A stretch of 48,317 nucleotides of DNA from Perkinsus chesapeaki (lineage: Eukaryota > Perkinsozoa > Perkinsida > Perkinsidae). Position numbers and translations under genes: made by a program. How positions within the stretch are numbered: the first letter of the stretch is position 1; each line of letters starts with the position of its first letter. The stretch lies in the NCBI GenBank assembly GCA_013115145.1, contig JAAPAO010000242.1:1-48317 (forward strand), read 5' to 3'. Below are positions 9,845 to 19,867 of the stretch, one piece after another. Below the pieces are notes generated by a model, which saw nothing but the letters and a program-made list of their open reading frames with translations, had not been told where the DNA came from and did no database searches.

Positions 9845-11769
9845 CTAAAGTACCATCTGATTCTCGATACCAGCCTCCTTCAAGGTGATCTGGCGGTTGT
9901 CGAACACCCGTCGTGGCATTCGAGACACTAATTGATAACGGAGGTCAGCTTCGGTAAAATCCTGAGCGTCATCATCGCTGACGGATTTATCATAGTCGTT
10001 GAACAGCTCAGAGTCCATCCAATCATATATATCGGACACTGGCTCGCTATCTAACAGCAACAGAGGAGATTCATCTAACCAATCATTAAGCCTAGTTGAC
10101 CCACCAAGAAACGCCCTTTGGACCCGCTTTCCATTAAACAGTCGCGCGGCTATCTGAAATACACCCAACGTGAGCGTCCGCCTCCACAGCGAGTTACCTC
10201 AACACGGCCTTTCGCTCCTCTATCAGGCTCGGCTGGGAGGCTACTACGCTTTCTCTTCATCGCTGATTTCAGAATCACATATTTCGCTGCAGCATCCGAG
10301 ATCTCTTCCTCCCGTTTTCGTTTCTCCTCTTCACGTTTTCGATCCATCTGTGGACAATACACTATACTTAGCAGAGCTTACGAAGCAGCAGTCCGGCTCC
10401 CTAGCGTTACTTCCAAGCTTTGCTGGTACTCCTGATCCTGGACTTCGCGTGTTTCCCGGTCTACCATTGCCCGAAGTTGCTGTGTCTCCCGCTCAACGCG
10501 CTCAGCCTCCGACATTTGGCTAGCAGAAACGGCGCTTGGCGAAGGCCCTGAGAACGAAAATATCATAACTAAGAAAACAAACGCAATAAATTCCCGAACG
10601 ACCATATAGTTCGCAAGACGTTTTGTGCTTCCCATTTCTACAGGACCGCACTACTCGGGCGAAGAGACGTTGTTCTCGAGACATTGCGCAGTTCACGGGA
10701 GACCTCGAACAAAACAGCACCAACGAAAATGTGGATGTCGCATTGTACGAAAAGCCGACTCTAGTATCTCAAGCTTGATAGTGGATTCCATATCTATTTT
10801 TACCAGATAAAAAGTCACTACTGCGGGCTCGGTTATAAGCTGCTTCCTGTGACTGCATAATCTAAGGCAACACTTTTGAGGCTAGCGCGCAACGCTTGCA
10901 GCTGTCCCTACGGCATCATCGATGTGTTCGACACTGTCATCGGAGACACCCCCAGCAGCCTCACTAGTCGACCCAGAAGCATCGCCCGAAGCGTTCGCCC
11001 TGAAGAGAAGATTCTTAGGAAATTCTGGACCGACGACCCTTCGAATCTCCACCGCGTCCCATTTTGTGCAGGTCAGACTTGGTGATCGCTCTAGCCAAAA
11101 GATACATTATTACGTCTTTTTAGAATTCTCTATAGCCTGTCGTAGAGCCTCGTCCTCTTGTTGTTGCAAAGGGCTTGTCCATTGGTGCCGTTGAGCTAGG
11201 GCTTCCATGGGCGACGCTATCAGCCGTTCACCATCACCACTGTTGTCAGCCATTGGTGAAGTCTGCATGGGAACTGAGCAACATGATATAGGTTTCTGTT
11301 TATTGCATCGGCCCGATATGCCGTCCCAGAAGAATACTTGCCCCATATTCCTGAGCCTGCATCCGCCTGACGTAATCCAGGCTCATCTGCTCTTCCCAAG
11401 CACGTCTCTGAGCTTCCGGATCTACCTGTCATACAGAAACAAGTACTCGCAGATACCCGACTAAAGCTCACCCCTGGGAGCCTTTCCGGCGAGGCAGGCA
11501 GCATTGGTTCATCGGGCCCCCGCAGGGCTTCCCATGCTTTGGCTACGTCCCAGTCGTTAGCTGCCAGGATCTCCATTGCAACTTCCGGATCAATCTACCC
11601 CAACAAAGCTGCTCCAGATGAGTATTATGAATCATTCCATTACCTCCGACTCGGGCCCGGCCATGGACAGAAACTGGACCAACTTCTCATCCCTTTGCTC
11701 TATCTCCTCTGTTGTCGGTACAATCTGCTCATCTCCACCACTCAGCGACCGAATTGATGAGGATGACAT
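9845..11769 (-). CDS. UBA-UBX domain protein, p97/Cdc48 adaptor, 487 residues
   Basis: Ten exons: 11644-11769, 11472-11594, 11338-11425, 11114-11273, 10912-11077, 10804-10861, 10642-10767, 10411-10568, 10198-10347, 9845-10153 (1464 nt, one frame). Order of parts: N-terminal UBA-like motif (LVQFLSMAGPESE then AMEILAANDWDVAKAWEAL, about 30-70); a UIM-like helix (EDEALRQAIENSKK, about 150-165); a poorly conserved middle; a charged helix (QDQEYQQSLEMDRKREEEK); and a C-terminal UBX domain (GKRVQRAFL ... SRMPRRVF ... ITLKEAGIENQMVL, 386-487). UBX proteins recruit p97/Cdc48 to ubiquitylated cargo; UBXN7 has UBA, UAS, UIM and UBX. A clear thioredoxin-like UAS domain is not visible here and the UIM lies early. 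Exons 6-8 are the least certain. Confidence 0.8.
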
Positions 11770-12316
11770 TGAATAGATAGTAGCAGAACGTTGATAACAA
11801 TCTACCAACGTGGGAGCTGTATGACGTAGTACAGCAGCCAACGACAAGCGTCATACTCGTACTCGGCCCCTAGAAAGCTTTGCGAACCAAACTCGAGTTT
11901 CACATGAACTCTCAAAAAACAGCGAGTCGAATGACCGGCAAAACGGTGAGCCAGTTAATGGACAGTCAATATGAACTCCATCTTAATAGCTAATACTCGC
12001 TACGACTTACAGTGCCCCTGTGAAGCAATCTGTTGCTCAATAACACAGAGGCACGAGGCTTAAAATGCACTGAGAGCATAATAGTAGAAAAAGCGCAAAG
12101 TATACAATCGGTCGCTGGGACCGTGTAGCCTCGCATGAGGCATTAAGCTCGCCGGCGGCAAGCGAGCGATAAGTCGTTGCAGGAGCGCAAAATACGGCGG
12201 CACTGCCGTACATTTGGGAGCGGCCAAGCCACCGATAAAACAACACCAATGATACCAATGCGACACGGTTATAGCACGAGCATGTTGTAATCATGAATCA
12301 CGAATGTGACATTCAT
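11770..12316. other. intergenic region
   Basis: Promoter side of the UBX gene and 3' side of the transporter gene. A minus-strand frame over 12037-12294 is open, but a second overlapping frame is open too and nothing supports translation. Confidence 0.45.
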
Positions 12317-13282
12317 TCACTCAGCACCCTTACTCAACTTGATAGCTTCCACCTCACGTATCGGCTTGCGTGCTTGCGCCATCTTAAGATGCGTATAGCT
12401 GACGATACCGAATACTGTCAGGCCAACTCCAAGCAAGTTCGGCAAAGTGTACGGCTCGCCGAAGGCAATATATCCACTAGACAGGATAACGACCAATTTA
12501 GCATGGCCTAGTACGTTATACGATATCGGTGAAGTCTTTCCTATAACCAAGAAGATGGAAAGGTTCACCAGGAAGGCCATACCAGACGAAGCAATTACTA
12601 AACAGCCAGCATAGGTGTACCAATCGAACCGCATAAGTGTGGTAATGTCATCGGCCATCGGTACCACGAGCATGAGCATCAGTGCCGACAGCGGTGCTTG
12701 GTACAAGAGTAGCTGCTGGCTGCTACACTTGAGCTCATCCTGCTTAGTCTTGACCCAAATCTGATATAGACTTGTACTCAGTATACCAGCCACACCAAAG
12801 AAGATCCCGAGAGGGTTAACTTCTACGCTTGTGGCTGTAGCCAGGATAACTCCGAGGCATATCGGAACCAGGGCCAGGAGCTGGATGAGCGGAAGTGTTG
12901 TGGAGTAGCAGATGTACTGAATGACTACGATCACAGGAGTCGTCATGACTTTCATGAGCTGGTAGGTCCCAACCGTATTGTACTGCAATGAGAGATTATT
13001 GAAGACTACGAAGCCACAGAAAGCAACGCATAACGGGAGTACTGATCTCACAGAGATGGGCTTATAGGCGAACTGCCCACTCATGACACAGAGGCAAAGA
13101 CCGATGAATGTCACCAGAAAATGCATCACAGTCAGAGTGGTTGCCCAAGTAAAGCCGTTGTTATATGCTAGCTTGTTGATCCATATAATAGACGTTGAAG
13201 TTACGAAATTCAATGCCATGTACCCACAGATTGCAACGAACGAGGATGAGGCGACTTGTTCCTCCTTTACGACGCCGACCAT
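12317..13282 (-). CDS. SLC35E3-like nucleotide-sugar/triose-phosphate transporter family protein
   Basis: Intronless frame of 321 residues from the first ATG at 13282; the frame stays open upstream to 13354 only from a GTG. About ten membrane helices. It follows the SLC35E3 pattern closely: NLSLQYNTVGTYQLMKVMTT, LGVILATATSVEVNPLG, LSTSLYQIWVKTKQDEL, LLYQAPLSALML, NLSIFLVIGKTSPISYNVLG, GYIAFGEP. The family belongs to the drug/metabolite transporter superfamily and sits in Golgi, ER or plastid membranes; substrates of the E subfamily are mostly unknown. The lack of introns contrasts with its multi-exon neighbours. Confidence 0.85.
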   Translation of the reverse strand: MVGVVKEEQVASSSFVAICGYMALNFVTSTSIIWINKLAYNNGFTWATTLTVMHFLVTFIGLCLCVMSGQFAYKPISVRSVLPLCVAFCGFVVFNNLSLQYNTVGTYQLMKVMTTPVIVVIQYICYSTTLPLIQLLALVPICLGVILATATSVEVNPLGIFFGVAGILSTSLYQIWVKTKQDELKCSSQQLLLYQAPLSALMLMLVVPMADDITTLMRFDWYTYAGCLVIASSGMAFLVNLSIFLVIGKTSPISYNVLGHAKLVVILSSGYIAFGEPYTLPNLLGVGLTVFGIVSYTHLKMAQARKPIREVEAIKLSKGAE

Positions 13283-13415
13283 TGCAAGTAGGAAAAAGTC
13301 TAAACTTTTCTTTCCCTCAATTTCAAACTCAGCTATGCAAAAGTGGCCAATCACTCCTAGGAAACTGTTTTATTTTAATATAATACCGTCGTGATGATTA
13401 TGCCAATGGTTGATG

Positions 13416-14852
13416 TCACTCTGCTCTATTCTTAGCCTGCATCTCTGAATCGCTGACCGGGCGGACAATAACAGCCCGTGGAGGTTCAGGACTGAGATAG
13501 GAATCGAGACTACTAATACCTCTACAGCAGTCTCCCTTATTACTTTTTAGGACCATTGTCAAACGAGTAGCTAACACCCATGGCGAGACGTGTGCCGTCA
13601 GGAGAAAAACTGACGCTGGACACACCCACTGATGTGACCTCATCAGCCGTCATTCGCCACAAACGTTTCCGTGCCTCACCGTCCCACACGGACACAACCC
13701 CATCAGATCCACAAGTAGCGAACGTACCATGCCTGAAGTGACAGCAGCACATACAGTTCAAGATGAAACGGAGCGAACAACCCTCTCCTACTTGGGATGG
13801 AAAGCTACGCCATTCACTGCACTAACACCTGGGTCATCGGGATCCGTGGCTGAAAGTACACCGTACCGATTCGAAAGGAGAAAGCATAAGAATTACTCTT
13901 CTTATGGTGACATTTGAATGTGTACTTCGCCCGTACTTTATCCGAATGCTCAAACGGCTCCCACGCCGCCTTACCCTCCTGACTGCCGCAAACGAAGCCT
14001 GTCAATCAGTAAGAACAGCGGCACCGAATAGCTCGCACCTGTCCCTGTCGGATGGATGGCCAAGCACCTAATAGGCTGCGTAAAGGGAGAATCTCGAATT
14101 TGGACCGGAGTCCCAAGGTTACGTATATCAAGCTCCAGTATCTGACACAAGACGAAGCATTGTCCAGAAGTGGCGGTCTAGCAGACGCCGACCCCCGCGG
14201 CGAGCCTACCTCCCTCATGCTTGTACCCGCGATAACTCTAGTACCATTGCTAGGGTCCAAGGCCATACAGAATATCTTACCCTTGGCCGCAGTGCAGCTG
14301 GCACTCTCCTCTCGAGTGCGAGTATCCCACAAACGGACAGTACGGTCCCATCCACCGCTAACCACAAGATCTCGGTCAAGGAGACACTTCTCCACACAGG
14401 ATGCCGGAAAAGCATGAAAACTACCAAGCAAGAAGACTAGGGCCGACCACGAAGCGGGGCCCTCACTTGTCAACCCGATTAACCTCTTTGCCGCCCTGGG
14501 AAAAGTCTACCAGAGCCAGAGCTCCTCCCAGTGTTGCACAGACCGTCTGGGAAGAGTCGCTTAATGTGACGTCTAACAGAGGGTGCCTATCCTTCCACGT
14601 CGCCAGCAGTGCATTGCGGTTGGTGTCATAGAGACGACATGACTGAAAAACCAAAGTGTCCGACTACGTATTGGACTAATAAGATGTTAGAAGGCTCACC
14701 CCATCCCAACTGGACACTGCTAGTAGATGGGCTTGCGGGTTACCGTGACCAAATGCCCGAGTTGCCTCCACTGGGAACCGGACCCTGGATATGGCGTCCA
14801 GTGGCGGCGATACCAGTGTGGTAGTAGTGGCGAAACCCGATGATGTGGACAT
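13416..14852 (-). CDS. BUB3: BUB3 spindle-checkpoint WD40 protein, 355 residues
   Basis: Eight exons: 14700-14852, 14467-14642, 14210-14420, 14039-14141, 13897-13998, 13792-13849, 13544-13732, 13416-13491 (1068 nt, one frame). WD40 repeats read LLAVSSWDGSCRLYD, LVVSGGWDRTVRLWD, LELDIRNLGTPVQIRD, FVCGSQEGKAAWEPF followed by AKYTFKCHHKK, then HGTFATCGSDGVVSVWD and VSFSPDGTRLAMGVSYSFD. These match animal and plant BUB3 in order and spacing, including the KCH segment and the final VSDSEMQAK tail. Human BUB3 is 328 residues. BUB3 binds phosphorylated MELT repeats and BUB1/BUBR1 at kinetochores; the related Rae1 is less similar in the KCH and C-terminal segments. It is co-oriented with its neighbours. 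Confidence 0.88.
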
Positions 14853-15234
14853 CAGACCAAAGGGTGGCAAGAGTGGACACCCAGCTGCTTTCAACGGTAT
14901 TCGAGAGCTCCCTACCCCCACACCAACTCTACGTAATCTGTCTTTGCTGCTGCCGAGGCAAACAGTAAACGAAAAATATTATTAAGTCCAACCAAATATA
15001 ATAAAGAAGGCTGCCAGTAGTGAGGAAACACGCTACTGTAAGATATCAGACAGGAGGAACCCATTGCTGACCATCTCACGCTTGGAACAGTCCCCAGTAC
15101 TTTCGAGCCGGCAATGGAGTCAACGTCTTCTACCAGCACCTGGGTAACCTCCACTATCGTATCTATTGCCGCTACTTGAGGAGGTTGGAGGAGGATCCCT
15201 GCGTGAGCCTGGAATCGAACGCCTGAAAGAAAAA
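14853..15234. other. short intergenic region
   Basis: Lies between the start of BUB3 and the stop of the multi-KH gene. Frames here are open for short stretches only and I see no conserved motif. Confidence 0.5.
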
Positions 15235-18200
15235 CTAGTTCAAGATGTAGGTAGCCTTATAAGAGTCATCTCTGTACGACGGCAATAACAACAAGACATA
15301 TCCTAGTACTCTGCCCGCCGCCTTACCTCTGCTCGTACGGACTTTCCCATCCTGGAGCACCACCACGAGTCCCACTGGAAGGAGGCGGACCGTACTGATA
15401 TCCAGAGCGGTCTCCTCGCGATGGCGGCTCATGTCCATCTCTCCTTCCTTCCCAAGCCGGTCTGGGAACCTCAAGCCGCCTTCGCTTCGGGGAATCAGAT
15501 CTTCGGTAATATTCATCTCTTCTTGCCGCGGGTGAAGGTTGGCTCGAGTGGTAGTAATAGGAATCTTCCGCTTGATGAAATCTCTCCGCATGGATTCCGC
15601 GCCTCGAGGGCGGTGAATCCCGGTACCGACTCCTTTCTCTTGGCAGAGGTGATCGTTCCCTTTTCCTCTCCTCGTAAGACGACCGTGTTCGCTCAAGAGG
15701 ACTGCGCATCCTCGTCCTATCGAAGCGATGCGAGTAACCTTTGCCGCCTTCGGAAGAGTGTCCGGTACCCGATGGCGTCGCGGAGTCGCGGAAGGGACTA
15801 TAGCGATAGTCATCTCGATACGAAGTACGAGGGGAAGTTGATCCAGCCGGTGATCGAGACCGAAAAGTGGATCCCGAAGGCCGCGGTCCTCTGCCCATAT
15901 GCGAGCCTTGCCTTTTGAACCAGGTGTCGCCCGACGTTCGCCTAGGTGGACTCCTCGACCAGGACCTGATCACCGTGATCACACCAATCAGCAGCACGCC
16001 AGCGACTTACCTCTCCACGGGCCCATCCCGTCTCCTCACTGAATCGTCCTCGACCCTCTTCCAGTTACCCCATCGACCCTTCCCCCAATTGTTGTCATCT
16101 TTTCCCCACCCGGTCCCACTATTCTGCTTCCAATGCTCCCATCCTCCGCGCCTAGATTTCCATCCCTGATCATCTCCCCGCTCATCATCAATCTTCCAAT
16201 CAGAGCTTGACCGATTCCAGCTATCATTGTTCCAGTAACCCTTCTTACCCCAGGAACCATCACCACCCTTGCCACCCTTGCCACCCTTGCCACCCTTACC
16301 ACCCTTGCCCCACTTGTCCCCACTACCCTGCCACTTTCCCCATCCTCCAGAGTCTCCCCAACGCTTCCAAGGGCTGCCACGCCACCCTTCGCCAGACTGG
16401 CTGTCTTTATACCACTCATCCTTTGCATCGCCCCAAATGAGGTCTCGGAAGGCCCCCTTCACTGCGGTCGAAGCTGCGTCTCTACTCTCCTCCTTCTCAG
16501 CTAGTAGTAGCACTCTAATCTCAGGTAGCTTTCCCGACTTCTCCTCCACAGGACGGTCTGCAGCTAGCAAACACACTGTACCAGTGCGGTTCCCGATTCT
16601 CATCAAATCTTTCTGCCTGATGGACTCGCCCGACCCAGCCTTGGGTAGAGCCATCTCGAGCAGCCTGGAAGACATCGTGAAGTATGGACAGCAAAAAAGG
16701 CATACTACCTTTGCTTGTGCTCGATTGATTGATCGTCGCCTAGTAGGTCGACTTCGCTGCAGTCCTCTCTGTCTGCAACCGTTCGGGCAGATATGACCAA
16801 TAAACCTCTCAAGGCTTCTTTCGCTTTGCCCATCTTGAGATCAGTCTCTTGCCATGGCTCTAGTGTTTTCTTCGCCCTCTTTGATTCTCGGAGGTCTTCC
16901 TTTTCATCATTCTCATTTTTGCCTCCCAACTGCTGGAACTGCACTAACCTCTTCTCCGCCTCGAGTACCCATTTGGCGTACTGTTCGCCACGACTGCGCT
17001 GCTCGGGAGTACCCTCGATGAACAGCATCGGACCAACGACGGAGCAGACGGCACCCGATGCAGCCGACAGCGCGAAATCTTTCAAAGTTGGCGAGTTGTC
17101 GACCGGCTTCTCACTTGACAGCCACAGGCGATCGCAACAATACCCCTGAGCGGGAATAGCACATAGGGAAAACGAATTAATAAATGACGGAAAGAGCAGC
17201 GAGTGAATTCTACACGACGACGCACCCAAGACGCACCGGCCCAGCATAGGGTGTATAAAACACTTCCCGAAACTTATCAGGCAGGACTGGCATTAGTTAT
17301 TTCATCAGTGTGTCAATTACACAAGGAATGGTGACATCATATTTGATCACTCGGTCATCGATGATGATGCTGTTAATGCCCTCGCTACCTGAGCCTCAGT
17401 GGCCAGCCGTGGCTCGATCGATGACGTTATCCAGCCCGGTTTCTTAGTCTCTATCTCATCCAGAATCTCATACATGCACTCTCGCCGACTTCTGGCCCAT
17501 GGGCTCAATATCACTAGCGTAGTTGTTGTGGGCGGAGGGGTGGATGTATCATCATCATCCTTAGGCTGCTGCTCATCAGACGAGGGATCATTCTCTACAA
17601 GATCGAAGATTAAATACATCAGAACATCAGAGCTCTTCTTAACCCGCCTGTGCTGCCTCAGCTTTTGCTAGGCTTTCCTTCTCCTTCTCAGACTCTTTCA
17701 AGAAGAGCAGCAAGCATTGGAATTTCGCCTGCAGGTGACGTAGACGTCTTCGTCTACCCTTGCCGAAAGTCTCATCAACGAGCTCAGTCGGGATCTCCAC
17801 CTCAGTGCCTGCCGTACAGGCTTCACAGTCCACCCTCACCACTGATGATTCATTGGACAGTACCCTTACATTGGACCACGTTTGTGACGACAAAACCCTC
17901 ACGAGCCATCAAAACATCGACCTCTACTTTTTCCCGCTTACTGTCATCTCTGCTCTCCACATCGGAGACATGGACTGGCTCCCCTTGTAAAGTCGCTAAT
18001 GCCCATTTGATATACTCTCTGGCTCTAACTCGCTGCTGTTTAGTGCCACATATATCCACCTAAATTGCGCCCCTGAAAGCTCTGATCAGATACAACGCTT
18101 ACGAAGCTGCCAAGGCGGCTTATGACGGTGCCGCTTAGCTTCTCCAGCAGCTCTTTAACCTCCATATGGTCCTCAAAGAGAAGTATCGCATCAGATTTCT

Positions 18201-19714
18201 GGAGCAAAACCACCACTAAAACTTGCTCTATCAGCTTATCGAGCGTACGTCAATTTCAACCACATCGGAGACCTCTCCCTCATCTTCATTTGTGACCTCC
18301 TTCATACTGTCGGTATAGAAGCCATGAACTTTAGCTTCCACTAAGTTCTTCACCTCCATCTCGCACTGTTTCCGACCCCTAGGGGCGCCAAAGATTGCTA
18401 GCACCACTCTGTCCGGGGATATCTGAAAGCACCCCCTTTTTCCCGTTTATGCTAGCCTCGTTGCTACCTCATTCTCACCCGGTAGTGGTTCCGTATTGCC
18501 CAACAGAAAGACCATAGTTTTCCATTGTTCCTCCATCCTTCTCAGCTTAGCTCCCTTAGTGCCCAATATAAGGGCCACCGAGCTCCGAGGAACATCCATC
18601 ATAGCAGTGAGATCACCATCATTGTCCTTCTTGAGATCCACCCTCACCTCACCTCCTCCTCTACGTGACAAAACTATCCTTATGTACTTCGTCGCAAGCT
18701 CCCGAGCATGTGATGTGCCCTTCAAAACAACTGAGGCCTCCTGCGGGTCACCACCAGTCTGCAAAGATATCAAAACTCTCCGTATCAAACTCTATGCGCC
18801 GCGGCTTACATTTTCCTCCTTCTCGCGCACCATAGCCGACTTCACTCCACTGGCAAGCATGATCTTGTTCCTGGTACTCCCTCCCTTCCCAACGAAGCAG
18901 GGTACATCCTCGGCAGGTATCGGTACAATACTCTCCCCTATCTCGTCTTCATCGGTCTTCTCGCTTCCGGGTGCATCCCCTAGAGATGATAGTGACGATC
19001 AACGCCGATAACTCGCACATACTTGCGTCGACGGGCACCTGCTCCCAAGAGGCCACCAGTCGTTCCACAGTTCTTAGGCGTCGTGGGTCATCGCACTGAC
19101 TAGCTTGGGCAGGTTCATCATTCTCGCCAAGCAGCGCTCTTGGGCCGTCAGCACTCGATAACAGCGCCTCAACCTCAGGGAACGGCCCCTCTGTTACAGG
19201 CGGGGCTTTAGTTGGTTGTTTGTTCGTCTCGGGAGCGGTATCAGCTGAGGAAGGCTTAGAATACTAGCAAATGATACCACGACGACTACTAACCATCGTC
19301 CGCTTCATCCCGCTTAGCACTGTCATCTCGCTCTCTTTTCTTGCCCTCCTTTTCTCCTTCTTGCTCTGTGGTACTCAGCGCTTCGATTGTTGAGGCAATG
19401 TCAAGCGGTACGCTGGACCGCAACTGCTTACTATCATCGTCATTCTTCACACCCTGAAAGTCTAGGTATATCCCCCAAATAAGCTTATTCCCTACTACCG
19501 AGCCATCCCCTTCTGTAGTCATCTTCACGTCATCCGAGACCTCAACTCTACCTTGCTCCCGCTCATCTATCGCAGCTTGCTCACTGGATTGGCCTATGCC
19601 ATTCGCAGTGTGATCAGCTTCAGTCATCTTCTGGCTCTCCGCGTGCTCCTCCTTTGTGGGGCATTCCTCAACCTTCGTTTTCTTGGCGTCGTCCTCTGTG
19701 ATAGGCTTCTCCAT
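15235..19714 (-). CDS. giant multi-KH RNA-binding protein with Gly/Lys-rich and RS-rich tail, about 1,250 residues
   Basis: Exons resolved: 19499-19714, 19294-19453, 19023-19244, 18810-18979, 18468-18758, 18249-18422, 18103-18198, 17870-18059, 17644-17841, 17389-17594, one short exon near 17318-17370, then 16709-17145, 16011-16664, 15327-15965, 15235-15271. After an acidic N terminus come about six KH-like units: VPIPAEDVPCFVGKGG, MDVPRSSVALILGTKGAKL, a degenerate third, VEIPTELVDETFGKGRRRR, KYDVTIPC..., and ALPKAGSGESIRQK. Next is a Gly/Lys/Trp-rich stretch (GKGG repeats), then a long Arg/Ser tail (SRSPPRRTS, RERSPLPRERSRYR). KH domains bind single-stranded RNA and RS tails are typical of splicing or mRNP proteins, so a nuclear RNA-processing role is likely. 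One junction (17315-17389) does not close in frame in my model, and the intron at 17842-17869 is suspiciously short. Confidence 0.8.
16263..16307. repeat. five tandem 9-bp units inside the multi-KH gene
   Basis: CCACCCTTG or CCACCCTTA repeated five times on the plus strand. It encodes the Gly-Gly-Lys repeats of the low-complexity segment on the minus strand. Slippage-prone, so its length may vary between alleles. Confidence 0.85.
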
Positions 19715-19867
19715 TTCAAATACAGTATATATCACAGGCCTACGCAATAAAACACTACACTATCAGTTCAAGCACAAGCAAGATAGATCAAACTAAGCAC
19801 CTTTTTCGCGTGCGCCCGTGTAATCGATTATCAGCAAGGTCAGGTGATTCTTCCTTCCAACCAGACA
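19715..19867. promoter_or_regulatory. probable shared promoter between divergent genes
   Basis: Only about 150 bp separate the start codons of the minus-strand multi-KH gene and the plus-strand TTLL gene. I see no TATA box I would defend. Inference from layout only. Confidence 0.4.

Noticed and set aside
12037-12294. 85-codon minus-strand frame with hydrophobic stretches
   Set aside because: Two overlapping frames are open here, there is no splice partner and no motif; the region looks intergenic.
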